Assembly (NCBI GenBank): GCA_902561585.1
Contig: CACEQK010000005.1
Coordinates: forward strand, 1-56,270
Direction: 5' to 3'
DNA length: 56,270 nt
DNA from: an uncultured Pelagibacteraceae bacterium
GTDB lineage: Bacteria > Pseudomonadota > Alphaproteobacteria > Pelagibacterales > Pelagibacteraceae
In this document: positions 37,512 through 46,954 of the stretch, piece after piece
How positions within the stretch are numbered: the stretch's first letter is position 1
Layout: each line of letters starts with the position of its first letter
Notes under the pieces: model-generated
What the model was told of the DNA's origin: nothing
The model's database searches: none
Seen by the model: only the letters and a program-made list of their open reading frames with translations
Position numbers and translations under genes: made by a program

Positions 37512-39678
37512 AAGTATTATTTCTTTCAACAATTTTTTGTATAAATCTTGGTGTCAATGTTCTTATTGGATTAATAGTTGTTTTTATATTCCCTTTTGGT
37601 CCTTTCATTTTAAAACTAATTCCAAACAATCCCTCTCCTACTTCTTTAGGAATTACAATATTTCCAATCACTGGAATCTTTGAAATCATTTTGTTCAAAG
37701 TTTTAGCAGGAACTAAAGTTCCTTTTAAACTCGTCAATCCTGTATTGTCTTGATAACCTTCAATTAAAACTGACATACTTGGACCTAAAGCAAGAATTTC
37801 ATTTAATTTTAAAATACTTTTATTTTTTTCCATATCTATTTCTAGTGTGTCAAAAGAAAGACCTTCTCCCTCAGCTAAATCAACAAGGCCGCCCAAATCT
37901 GCGAGTGATAATAATTTAATTACACCAGGGGCATTAACAATTTTAAAATTTTCAATTTTAAGTTTAGAATTTGATTTTGTACCATCAATCAAGGATGTAA
38001 AAAGTAGTTTACCTCCAGTAAGGCCTTTAAAAAAACTATATTCGGTCAATAATGGTCTGGTAAGATCAGAATAAATCTCTAAAAATCTTTTTTCTGAGTC
38101 ACTATCTTTTTTTAGAGAAATATCTAGAAAATTATTACCACCAAAATCTCCTTTAGATGAAATTTTAATAAATTTACCTTTTTTTATTTCTCCAATTAAT
38201 CTAAAATTTTCGAGTTTTTCGGAAAGAGGGGCTTTGATATTCTCAAATTCAATTTCAATTTGTTTGTTTATCCCGTTAAATTTATTTTTTGTGCCTTGTT
38301 GATTTAAAATTTTAGGTAAATTAGTTGCATCAAATTTGCTGCCTTTTATAATAATCTTTTTATCCCACTGAATAGAAAAATTATTATTTCTAGTGTTGAT
38401 ATTTAATGTTTTAAAAGACACAAAATTATTATTTTTAAATTTCAAATTATTGATATTTAAAAAATTATTTTTTTCCTTAAAACCAAGCTTTTTTAGATTA
38501 AAAACATTTTTATTCTTTTCGAACTCTATTGATACTTTTGCAATTTCACTTTTGGGTTTTTTATAATTTATTAAATCTAAATCAAAATTATCTTTATAGT
38601 CAAAACTTGCAATTATTTTTAATAAATCTCCTTTTAAGTTACCATCTATTTCCAATTGCAAAAAATCTAAATTATTAAACGAATATTTTCCATCTACACC
38701 TAGCTTATAATTTGTTTTACTTATATCTAATTCAACTTGAGTATCTGAGAGAAAAATTTGTTTAATTTCCCCAATATTAAAATTATTTTTAATAGTTTTA
38801 AATAATTCAATTTTACTTTTTTTGACTTTACCAGAAAACTTATAATTATAATCTGTTACCTTGTAAGTTTTATCAAGATTTATAAAAATACTGTTATTAA
38901 AATCTCCATTTAATTCTTTTATATTTCCTGCTAAATTTAAATTTTTCAATAAATTGTTAAATTTATTAATTTTTTTACTATTAAGATTCATGCTTGAGAT
39001 AAAATTTGAGTTTAATTTAATACCATTCTCTAAATTTAATTTTATATCACCGTTATTTATCTCAATTTCATTTACTTCACCGAATATATTTTTAATCAAA
39101 ATATCTTCTTTATCGGCAAAAAAACTTAAATTTGTATTTGACAATATTAAATCTTTAAAAAGATTAGCTTTTAAATCTTCAACTTTTCCTTTTATTATAT
39201 AATTTTTAAGATCTCCATTTTTATCTAGAAAAAATTCAATTTCTGAAATTAATTTTAATTTTTTTATTTTATTACTAAAGAAATTTTTGAAATTTGAGGG
39301 CTTCATGAAATTAGAAAGTTCATTTAATTCTGCATAGTTTAATTCTTCTAAAGAAATGTTTATTTTTTTTATTTTTAAATCTGTCTTTAAAAGGGGTAAA
39401 AAGTCTATATATACTTTTATATTTTTAGCGGGTATCAGTTGATTAATATAATTAATTTTTGGATTTTGAGTTTCAATAAATAAACTAAATTCCTTTAAAT
39501 CTAATTTAAAATTTATAGTCTGTAGTTTAAGCTTTATATTTTTTGACTTAGCAATATTTTTCGTAATTAATTTGTTAAATCGATCCGTCTCGACTCCAGT
39601 AGTAGATAAAATTAAGATAAAAAAAACTATGGATAAAAGCAAAAATAAAAATGAATAATAAGTAATTTTTTTTATCAT
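37504..39678 (-). CDS. AsmA-like / DUF3971-type envelope protein
   Basis: 724 residues: one N-terminal membrane anchor (about residues 5-27) and a long beta-rich periplasmic region full of Asn, Lys, Phe and Ile. The C-terminal part, NAPGVIKLLSLADLGGLVDL then LALGPSMSVLIEGY and IPKEVGEGLFGISFKMKGP, is typical of the AsmA-like C-terminal family seen in alphaproteobacteria. Relatives (AsmA, YhdP, TamB) are linked to outer-membrane lipid transport or assembly; that role here is inferred. Starts with an ATGA overlap on prfB. Confidence 0.8.
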   Translation of the reverse strand: MIKKITYYSFLFLLLSIVFFILILSTTGVETDRFNKLITKNIAKSKNIKLKLQTINFKLDLKEFSLFIETQNPKINYINQLIPAKNIKVYIDFLPLLKTDLKIKKINISLEELNYAELNELSNFMKPSNFKNFFSNKIKKLKLISEIEFFLDKNGDLKNYIIKGKVEDLKANLFKDLILSNTNLSFFADKEDILIKNIFGEVNEIEINNGDIKLNLENGIKLNSNFISSMNLNSKKINKFNNLLKNLNLAGNIKELNGDFNNSIFINLDKTYKVTDYNYKFSGKVKKSKIELFKTIKNNFNIGEIKQIFLSDTQVELDISKTNYKLGVDGKYSFNNLDFLQLEIDGNLKGDLLKIIASFDYKDNFDLDLINYKKPKSEIAKVSIEFEKNKNVFNLKKLGFKEKNNFLNINNLKFKNNNFVSFKTLNINTRNNNFSIQWDKKIIIKGSKFDATNLPKILNQQGTKNKFNGINKQIEIEFENIKAPLSEKLENFRLIGEIKKGKFIKISSKGDFGGNNFLDISLKKDSDSEKRFLEIYSDLTRPLLTEYSFFKGLTGGKLLFTSLIDGTKSNSKLKIENFKIVNAPGVIKLLSLADLGGLVDLAEGEGLSFDTLEIDMEKNKSILKLNEILALGPSMSVLIEGYQDNTGLTSLKGTLVPAKTLNKMISKIPVIGNIVIPKEVGEGLFGISFKMKGPKGNIKTTINPIRTLTPRFIQKIVERNNTSN

Positions 39679-40764
39679 CTATTCTTTAAACCCTCTTCTA
39701 TAAACTGATCAATATTGCCGTCTAATACACCTAATGGGTTTGTGTTTTCTATTTTGCTTCTTAAATCTTTTACTAATTGATAAGGTTGTAAAACGTACGA
39801 TCTAATTTGATGTCCCCATCCTATATCTGTTTTTGTGCTTAATTCTTTTAGATTTGCTTCCTCTTTTTTTTGTAACTCATATTCATACAGTCTTGCTTTT
39901 AACATTTTGTAACATGTTTCTTTGTTTTTATGCTGTGACCTCTGGTTTTGACATTGGACTACTATTTTAGTTGGTAAGTGCGTAATTCTCACTGCGCTAT
40001 CGGTAGTATTAACATGCTGACCGCCTGCTCCACTTGATCTGTAAGTGTCAATTCGCAAATCTTTTTCCTCTATCTTAATGCTTATATCGTCATCTACTGC
40101 TGGATAAACCCAAACACTTGCAAAGCTTGTGTGTCGTCTAGCTCCACTATCAAAAGGAGAAATTCTGACAAGTCTATGGACACCTGACTCTGATCTCATA
40201 AGGCCGTAAAGGTAGCTTCCTTCAACTTTTATTATAGAAGATTTAATGCCTGCTTCTTCACCCTTGTGTTCACTTATTATTTCATATTTAAATTTCTTTT
40301 TATCAAACCATTTAATATACATCCGTCGAAGCATGTCTGCCCAATCTTGACTTTCTGTTCCACCTGCGCCTGCGTGAATTTCAAGATAGATATCATAGTC
40401 ATCATTTTCACCAGACAAAAAACACTTTGTCTCATTTTTTTTAATATCAAATAAAATCTTAGAAATTTTTTTGTTACAATCGTCTATTGTTTCAATATCT
40501 TCCTCTTGAGTTGCAAGTTCAAATAAATCTTTAATACTAGTCAAATCTTGAAATAATTTTTTATAAGAACTTAAAATATCCTCAAAAAACTTTTTTTGTT
40601 TTACAGTTTTTTTTACTAAGTTCTGATCTTTCCAAAAATTTTCTTTGGAAGAAATTTTATCTAACTCTACTAACTTAAGCTCTATATTTTCCTTATCAAA
40701 GATACCCCCTAATATTATTTAGAGATTTCTTAGCCAGATTGAAATTTGTTTCAAAATTTTCCAT
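39675..40764 (-). CDS. prfB: Peptide chain release factor 2, with programmed +1 frameshift
   Basis: Class I release factor for UGA and UAA. Frame 1 runs 22 codons from ATG 40764 (MENFETNFNLAKKS...) to an in-frame TGA at 40696-40698; after a +1 shift the frame starting GAT at 40697 continues 340 codons to the stop at 39675. Total about 362 residues, the normal RF2 length. Seen: specificity motif SPF in RISPFDSGARR and the catalytic GGQ in SSGAGGQHVNTTDSAV. The first ATG overlaps the mrcA stop (TAATG), so translation is likely coupled to the PBP1A gene. A gene call starting at an internal ATG (40544) would miss about 70 residues. Confidence 0.96.
40696..40710 (-). promoter_or_regulatory. RF2 programmed frameshift site
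   Basis: AGG GGG TAT CTT TGA on the minus strand: an internal SD-like AGGGGG, 3 nt, then the slippery CTT and the in-frame TGA. This equals the E. coli prfB signal up to the stop codon. Low RF2 lets the ribosome slip +1 on CTT; high RF2 terminates at TGA, giving autoregulation. Confidence 0.95.
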
Positions 40765-43124
40765 TAGTAAAATTGCCTAAATATAATAGTTTTATCATTG
40801 CCGCTGACTGATATTAAGTTTTTATTATCGATATTGTTAATATCTTTTAATTTTAAAGCTTCAATAATTGAATTTTTATCTTTCAGGGCTGCTTTAACTC
40901 CTGTGTCATAATTAAGCGATGTTAAATATATATTTTCAGGAATATCAAAATCCTTGAAATCTTCTTTGTAAAGTGCATTTTCTATAAAATTTTTAAAAAT
41001 TGGTAGTGCTACTTTTGAACCTGTCTCATTTTTACCTAAGCTTCTAGGATTATCGTAACCAACATATACTCCTATTACAAGATTAGATGAAAATCCAATA
41101 AACCAAGCATCATAATTATCATTTGTTGTGCCAGTCTTTCCAGCCAAAGGCACTTTCAAGGATCTTAATTTCTTTGCTGTTCCTCTTTGCACCGCACCCT
41201 GTAAAATTGATGTCATTTGATAAGCTGTTTCCTTGCTTAAAATTTTTTTACTAGTACTTTCAATTTTTGGAAATTGAACTTCATCGCTTACGAACTTATC
41301 ACATCCTACACATCTTCTTAATTTTTCTTGAAAAATAGTTTTTCCTCTTCTATCTTGTATCCTGGAAATTAATCTTGGATTAATTTTATTTCCTCCATTA
41401 ACAAAAGGAGCATAAGCAGAAGTTAAATTGATAAGAGTAGTTTCTGCTGCGCCAAGTGATACCGAGAGTAATTCTGGTATTTCATCATAAATATTTAATT
41501 CTTTTGATAAATTTAAAATCTCTTGTAAACCCAGAATTTTTGCAATCCTTACTGTCATCAAATTTCTTGAATACTCGATCCCTTTTCTTAAAGTAGAAGG
41601 TCCATAAAATTTCTTTCCATAATTTTCTGGTTTCCAATTTTTAAGCCCCATACCTTGGCTTTCTACAAACGGAGCATCAAGGATTACTGAGTTAGGTGCA
41701 AATCCGTTCTCTAACGCAGCAGCATAAACAATTGGTTTAAAGGCAGATCCGGGTTGTCTTTTTGCTTGAGTAACTCTATTAAATTCACTTTTTTTGAAAT
41801 TAAAACCTCCTACCAAGGCCAAAATATCTCCGCTAAAAGGATCCATAACTACTATACCACCGTTAACTTTAGGATACTGTTTAATTTTCCAAATATTATT
41901 TTCTTTTTTTACAAAAAATATGTCTCCTATTTTATGAATTTGTTGAATTGTTTTTTTTTGCCGCAAAGTCCATTTAAGATGGTCCAGGCTTAGAGTTCCT
42001 TGTTCACTTATGTTATTTTTATCAATTAATTTAAATTTAATTTCATCGTTATCAACATAAGTTATTTCTGCAAGTCTCCATTCTAAGGTCGGATCTAATT
42101 GATATTGCTCGATTTTATTTTTCCAATTTTTTGTCTTAAATTTATTTGTAATTGCTCCCCTCCAACCTCTTCTACGATCATAGTCTTCAATACCTTTTCT
42201 AAGCGATTTTAATGCTTGTATTTGATAATCAATATTTAGTGGAGTTTTAATACTTAAGCCTTGCGAGTACAATTTTTCAAAACCATAAATATCTTTTACT
42301 GTTTTTCTTACTTCCTCTGTATAAGAATTGGCTTCATTCAATATTTCTATTTTTCTTTTTTTTAACTTTAATTTTGACTCATTTAAAAGATTAAGTTTTT
42401 TTTTTGAAATAAAATTATTATCAAATAAATTTTTTAAAACTAAATTTCTTCTAAATTTTGCAACTTCAGGATACCTGTATGGATTATATTTACTTGGGGC
42501 TTTCGGAAGAGCTGCAAGCAAAGCAGACTCTGCGTAATCCAAATTTTTTATTGATTTATCAAAATATTCTAGACTAGCGGCGGCCACTCCATAAGTACCT
42601 TGGCCTAAATAAATTTGATTCAAATATAATTCTAAAATCCTCTCCTTAGAGTATGCTCTCTCGATTCTAAATGCCAAAATTGCCTCTTTGATTTTCCTTT
42701 TCATTGAGACTTCATTTGTAAGCAAAAAATTTTTTGCCACCTGTTGGGTTATGGTAGACGCACCTTCCAATCTTTTATTTTGAGCAATATTTTTAATGTT
42801 ATTAATCACTGCTCTTAGTATGCCTTTAGCGTCTATACCTGGATGACTAAAAAAATTTTTATCTTCTGCAGAAAGAAAAGAGTTAATTACTTTTTCAGGA
42901 ATTGATTCGTAAGGTATAAAAAGTCTTTTTTCTAAAGCGTATTCAGCAATTAACTTATTATTCTCAGAATATACTCTACTTGATATCGGAGGTTGATAAT
43001 TTGATAATTTTTTATAATCTGGCAGCCCTATTGAAAAATACCATAAAGTAGAAAAAGCAAAAAAAGCTAATATTGCTATAAAAATTATAATAAATTTTAT
43101 TGAAAAATTTAAGAAATTTAACAT
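40764..43124 (-). CDS. mrcA: Penicillin-binding protein 1A (bifunctional)
   Basis: 786 residues: N-terminal membrane anchor (about 8-32), GT51 transglycosylase domain with the catalytic glutamate in AEDKNFFSHPGID and GASTITQQVAKNF, an inserted OB-like region, and a transpeptidase domain with the nucleophile in QPGSAFKPIVY, SRN in IEYSRNLM and KTG in LAGKTGTTNDNYDAWF. Polymerises and cross-links peptidoglycan in the periplasm. Followed directly by prfB. Symbol mrcA/ponA by homology. Confidence 0.96.
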   Translation of the reverse strand: MLNFLNFSIKFIIIFIAILAFFAFSTLWYFSIGLPDYKKLSNYQPPISSRVYSENNKLIAEYALEKRLFIPYESIPEKVINSFLSAEDKNFFSHPGIDAKGILRAVINNIKNIAQNKRLEGASTITQQVAKNFLLTNEVSMKRKIKEAILAFRIERAYSKERILELYLNQIYLGQGTYGVAAASLEYFDKSIKNLDYAESALLAALPKAPSKYNPYRYPEVAKFRRNLVLKNLFDNNFISKKKLNLLNESKLKLKKRKIEILNEANSYTEEVRKTVKDIYGFEKLYSQGLSIKTPLNIDYQIQALKSLRKGIEDYDRRRGWRGAITNKFKTKNWKNKIEQYQLDPTLEWRLAEITYVDNDEIKFKLIDKNNISEQGTLSLDHLKWTLRQKKTIQQIHKIGDIFFVKKENNIWKIKQYPKVNGGIVVMDPFSGDILALVGGFNFKKSEFNRVTQAKRQPGSAFKPIVYAAALENGFAPNSVILDAPFVESQGMGLKNWKPENYGKKFYGPSTLRKGIEYSRNLMTVRIAKILGLQEILNLSKELNIYDEIPELLSVSLGAAETTLINLTSAYAPFVNGGNKINPRLISRIQDRRGKTIFQEKLRRCVGCDKFVSDEVQFPKIESTSKKILSKETAYQMTSILQGAVQRGTAKKLRSLKVPLAGKTGTTNDNYDAWFIGFSSNLVIGVYVGYDNPRSLGKNETGSKVALPIFKNFIENALYKEDFKDFDIPENIYLTSLNYDTGVKAALKDKNSIIEALKLKDINNIDNKNLISVSGNDKTIIFRQFY

Positions 43125-43271
43125 CTTTGAATATTTATATTAATAATTCTGACTATCTTTAGGCATTTATAAATTATAATCGTTTATTTAATCATAAAAT
43201 TGTATAAAATGCTTAATAATGACAGTCTTTAAAATGCAAAATTGCAAAAAAACAACAGGAATTCTAATAAA

Positions 43272-45083
43272 ATGGAAAAAAATTTATTTATTGATGCTTC
43301 GCATCCAAATGAAACTCGTATTGTTCTTAAGTCAAATAATTCTATTGAAGAGTACGAATATGAAGATAAAAATAATTTAAACTTTAAAAATAATATTTAT
43401 CTTGCAACAATTAGTAGAGTTGAGCCTTCGCTACAAGCCGCATTTGTTAACTTCGGAAGAGACCGACATGGTTTTTTAGCTTTCAATGACATTCAATCTG
43501 ATTATTATCAATTACCTTCTGAGGATAAGGATAAAATCAGAATTGCTGAAGAAAAGATAAGAGAAGAACTTAAAGATAAAACATTAGACATTAACCAAGA
43601 AAACCTACAGACAGAAAATATTTCTGAAAATAAAGATCAAAAAAATATTAATAGCGAAGATCAGTCAATAGTTGCAGAAAAAAAGCAAGATTATCATGAA
43701 AAGATAAAGACTTCATTAGGTATAAAAAGATACAAAATACAAGAAGTAATTAAACCAGGCCAGGTAATTTTAATACAAGTAATTAAAGAAGAACGAGGTC
43801 AAAAAGGAGCTGCACTCACAACCTTTATATCTCTAGCTGGCAAATATTTAGTTCTCATGCCTAATACTCCTAAAGGTGGAGGCATATCAAGAAAAATTTT
43901 CAATTCCTCCGACCGTCAAAAAATAAGGAAAATTCTAAACGATATTGAAATCCCTAAAAGCATGGGGGTAATTGTAAGAACTGCAGGGGCAAATAAAACA
44001 AAAAATGAAATACAAAAAGATTTTCAAAATACTTTAAAAACCTGGGAGGCAGTGAAAGATAAAGCACTTGAATCAAATGCGCCATCATTAGTTTATGAGG
44101 AAGGAGATATAATAAAAAGAACTTTAAGAGATACCTACGATAATGAAACTAAAAATATTTACATCGAAGGAGCTGAGGCCTACCAAAAAGCAAAAAAGTT
44201 TATGAAAGAACTAATGCCAAAAAATATAAAATATATCAAAAAATATAGAGGTAAAATACCATTGTTTCATGATGCAAATATAGAAAAAGAATTGATAAAT
44301 ATTTATGAACCTACTGTAAAGTTAAAATCAGGCGGATATCTTGTTATAAACCCAACTGAAGCATTAGTATCAATAGATATAAACTCTGGCCAATCAACAA
44401 AAGAAATTAATATTGAAAAAACTGCGTTAAATACAAACTTAGAGGCAGCAGAGGAAATTGCTCGTCAAATAAAATTGAGAGACTTATCTGGTTTAATAGT
44501 CATTGATTTTATAGATATGGTAAATTTTTACAACAGAAGAATAGTTGAAAAAAAAATGAGAGAAAGTATCAGGAAAGATAGAGCTAGAATACAAATTGGA
44601 AAAATAAGCAATTTTGGATTACTTGAAATGACGAGACAAAGATTACGTGAGGGTTCAATAAAATGGGAAACACAACTATCTCTTTCCTCATTTTCACAGA
44701 AGATATTAAAGAAAATTCAACATTTGGCATTTACTGAAAAAGCCAAAGTTATTAATTCCTATATTCCAGAAAAAGCAAAACTATTTATAGAAAATAATTT
44801 ATTAGATGAATTAAAATATTTTCAAAAAAGATATTCTTATGAAGTCAAAATATTTTCGGACCAAAAATTTATTATTCCAGAGTATAAGATTGAATTATTT
44901 AATAAATCAAAGAAATTAATCAACTCCATTGAAAATATAACTTTAAAAATGGAAAGTAAAAAAGAATTCAGTAAATTGTCAAAAGGGAAAAAAGAGAAAA
45001 CTAGATCTAAGGATAAAATTAAAAGAACAAAATTAAAAAAAAAAGTAAGAACTTTATGGGTAAGAAAAAAAAAGAAAATTTAA
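43272..45083 (+). CDS. rne: Ribonuclease E/G family endoribonuclease lacking the Zn-link
   Basis: 603 residues from ATG 43272; an in-frame TTG at 43242 would add 10 residues. S1 RNA-binding domain ([14 protein letters not shown]... ) is split by an acidic Glu/Asn/Lys insertion of about 70 residues, as in other alphaproteobacterial RNase E. 5'-sensor/RNase H-like core is present. Catalytic aspartates: D369 in VSIDINSG and D412 in VIDFIDM, 43 residues apart exactly as D303/D346 of E. coli. After [10 protein letters not shown] (449-458) the zinc-link CPxC is absent and the whole protein has no cysteine. The usual long scaffold tail is reduced to a Lys/Arg-rich end. Divergent from mrcA by 147 bp. 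Confidence 0.93.
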   Translation: MEKNLFIDASHPNETRIVLKSNNSIEEYEYEDKNNLNFKNNIYLATISRVEPSLQAAFVNFGRDRHGFLAFNDIQSDYYQLPSEDKDKIRIAEEKIREELKDKTLDINQENLQTENISENKDQKNINSEDQSIVAEKKQDYHEKIKTSLGIKRYKIQEVIKPGQVILIQVIKEERGQKGAALTTFISLAGKYLVLMPNTPKGGGISRKIFNSSDRQKIRKILNDIEIPKSMGVIVRTAGANKTKNEIQKDFQNTLKTWEAVKDKALESNAPSLVYEEGDIIKRTLRDTYDNETKNIYIEGAEAYQKAKKFMKELMPKNIKYIKKYRGKIPLFHDANIEKELINIYEPTVKLKSGGYLVINPTEALVSIDINSGQSTKEINIEKTALNTNLEAAEEIARQIKLRDLSGLIVIDFIDMVNFYNRRIVEKKMRESIRKDRARIQIGKISNFGLLEMTRQRLREGSIKWETQLSLSSFSQKILKKIQHLAFTEKAKVINSYIPEKAKLFIENNLLDELKYFQKRYSYEVKIFSDQKFIIPEYKIELFNKSKKLINSIENITLKMESKKEFSKLSKGKKEKTRSKDKIKRTKLKKKVRTLWVRKKKKI

Positions 45084-45865
45084 ATTATTCCTTTGTTAGT
45101 GGAGCTAGGTATTGCTAAATTGTTTTTGTTCATTCTTCCGGCAAGATAAGAGTTTCTGCCGGAAATTACTGCATCTTTAAAAGCTTTTGCCATTAATATT
45201 GGTTTTTTTGAATTAGATATTGCGCTATTTATCAAAACTCCATCACAACCAAGTTCCATCGCAATTGTTGCATCAGAAGCAGTCCCTATACCAGCATCGA
45301 CGATAACAGGAACTTTGGATTGTTTAATAATGAGAGAAATGTTTAATTTGTTTTGAATTCCTAAGCCTGAGCCTATTGGTGAAGCGAGAGGCATTATTGC
45401 AGATGCACCATTATCTTCTAATTTTTTTGCCAATAAAGGATCATCAGTACAATAAACCATTACATTAAAGCCTTCTTTAACAAGAGTCTTTGTAGATTTT
45501 ATTGTTTCTATCATGTTTGGATATAAAGTTTTTTTATCTCCAAGCACTTCAAGTTTTACTAATTTCCATCCTCCCATTTCTCTTGCTAATCTTAATGTCC
45601 TTAAAGCTTCATCGGAATTAAAACAGCCAGCAGTGTTTGGTAAGTAAATTATCTTTTTAGGGTTGAGATAATCAGTAAGTAAAGGTTTTTTTTTATCAAA
45701 TATATTGACTCTTCGAACTGCAACAGTAACCATATCAGCTCCTGATGCCTTTACTGCTTTTGCAGTCTCAGAAAAATTTTTATATTTTCCAGTACCTACT
45801 ATTAATCTTGAATTAAGTTTTTTACCTGCAACTCTAAAAATATCTTTTTTCAATTTAACCACCAC
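45080..45865 (-). CDS. thiG: Thiazole synthase ThiG
   Basis: 261 residues, TIM-barrel enzyme that builds the thiazole phosphate of thiamin from DXP, ThiS-thiocarboxylate and a glycine imine. Seen: [38 protein letters not shown] and, in the second half, [30 protein letters not shown] (family signature, shown here in part), with the catalytic lysine in [14 protein letters not shown]. The likely start is GTG 45865 inside the end of thiS; a TTG nine bases on is possible. Confidence 0.95.
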   Translation of the reverse strand: MVVKLKKDIFRVAGKKLNSRLIVGTGKYKNFSETAKAVKASGADMVTVAVRRVNIFDKKKPLLTDYLNPKKIIYLPNTAGCFNSDEALRTLRLAREMGGWKLVKLEVLGDKKTLYPNMIETIKSTKTLVKEGFNVMVYCTDDPLLAKKLEDNGASAIMPLASPIGSGLGIQNKLNISLIIKQSKVPVIVDAGIGTASDATIAMELGCDGVLINSAISNSKKPILMAKAFKDAVISGRNSYLAGRMNKNNLAIPSSTNKGII

Positions 45866-46058
45866 CTATAAAATGGACAATTTCAATTTTATCATTATCT
45901 TTTAAATAATTTTTTTTATAATTTTCCTTTGAAATAATTGTCCCGTTGTATTCTATAGCAATTTTTTTACCAGATAATTTATATTTTTTTAAAAGATCAA
46001 ATATTGAAAAGCTAGTTTTGATAACCACTTTTTTTCCATTTAATTGTATTTTTGCCAT
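45855..46058 (-). CDS. thiS: Sulfur carrier protein ThiS
   Basis: 67-residue ubiquitin-like protein ending in FIGGG, so the C-terminal Gly-Gly for adenylation and thiocarboxylation is intact. Donates sulfur to ThiG, the next gene, with which it overlaps by 11 bp. Start ATG 46058. No ThiF, ThiO/ThiH, ThiE or ThiC gene is nearby. Confidence 0.93.
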   Translation of the reverse strand: MAKIQLNGKKVVIKTSFSIFDLLKKYKLSGKKIAIEYNGTIISKENYKKNYLKDNDKIEIVHFIGGG

Positions 46059-46090
46059 AATTGAGTTATTTAATAATAAGAAAAAATTTT

Positions 46091-46525
46091 ATGTCCAAAA
46101 TTATAATTCTTAATGGTCCAAACCTCAACCTTTTAGGTGAAAGAGAAAAAAATCAGTATGGAGATGTAACTTTGAAAGATATTGAAAAAAATTGCAATGA
46201 ATATGCAAATAAAAATAAAATTAAACTCTCTTTTTACCAGTCAAATATTGAGGGAGAATTGGTGAATAAAATTCAACAAGCAAGAAATAATCATGATGGG
46301 TTAATTATAAATGCAGGAGGTTATACTCATACTTCTGTAGCAATACACGATGCTTTGAAAATATTAAAAATTCCAATTATTGAATTGCATATAAGCAATG
46401 TTTATAATAGAGAAGAGTTCAGACATAAATCTTTAATCAGCAAAGTTGCTAAAGGAGTAATTTGTGGGTTTGGGGCTGATGGATATTTAATGTCTTTGCA
46501 AGCTATTAAAAGATTATTAAAATGA
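46091..46525 (+). CDS. aroQ: Type II 3-dehydroquinate dehydratase
   Basis: 144 residues from ATG 46091 (an upstream TTG at 46061 is in frame but would put extra residues before the fold). Third step of the shikimate pathway. Seen: ILNGPNLNLLGERE at the N-terminus, the tyrosine in NQYGD, QSNIEGELVNKI, INAGGYTHTSVAI and ELHISNVYNREEFRHKS with the catalytic histidine. First gene of an aroQ-accB-accC run, as in many proteobacteria. Confidence 0.97.
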   Translation: MSKIIILNGPNLNLLGEREKNQYGDVTLKDIEKNCNEYANKNKIKLSFYQSNIEGELVNKIQQARNNHDGLIINAGGYTHTSVAIHDALKILKIPIIELHISNVYNREEFRHKSLISKVAKGVICGFGADGYLMSLQAIKRLLK

Positions 46526-46947
46526 AAATAGATAAAAAATTAATTAAAGAGCTAGTAGATCATTTAAAAGAATTCGAACTTTCTGAACTAGAATATCAAG
46601 AAGGTCAAACAAAAATTAAAGTCTCAAAAGTTTCAAAAGGAATTGAGCAGGTAAAAACAAGTGCTATTGTTTCTCCAAATAAATCAGTTTTAAAATCTTC
46701 TGATGATATTGAAGGGATAAGAGTAAAGTCTCCGATAATTGGAACTGCTTACCTGGCTCCAGAGCCAGGCGCAAAAAAGTTTGTTGAAGTTGGAGATAAA
46801 GTCAAAAAAGGTCAAACAGTTATGATTGTTGAGGCTATGAAAACTATGAATCATGTCCCATCTACAGCCGACGGTGTGGTAAAAAAAGTTTTAATCGAAG
46901 ATGGTCAACCTGTTGAGTTTGGTCAAACATTAGTTCTTCTTAAATAA
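46522..46947 (+). CDS. accB: Biotin carboxyl carrier protein of acetyl-CoA carboxylase
   Basis: 141 residues. C-terminal biotinyl domain with the acceptor Lys107 in VEAMKTMNHV (EAMKTMN in place of the enterobacterial EAMKMMN); the upstream thumb region PIIGTAYLAPEPGAKKFVEVGD is typical of AccB. N-terminal 60 residues mediate complex contacts with AccC. ATGA overlap with aroQ. Substrate of BirA at the left edge of the window. Confidence 0.97.
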   Translation: MKIDKKLIKELVDHLKEFELSELEYQEGQTKIKVSKVSKGIEQVKTSAIVSPNKSVLKSSDDIEGIRVKSPIIGTAYLAPEPGAKKFVEVGDKVKKGQTVMIVEAMKTMNHVPSTADGVVKKVLIEDGQPVEFGQTLVLLK

Positions 46948-46954
46948 AAATTTA

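Noticed and set aside
40545-40764. prfB seen as a truncated gene or pseudogene because of an in-frame TGA at codon 23
   Set aside because: The AGGGGGTATCTTTGA signal and perfect continuation in the +1 frame show standard RF2 programmed frameshifting.
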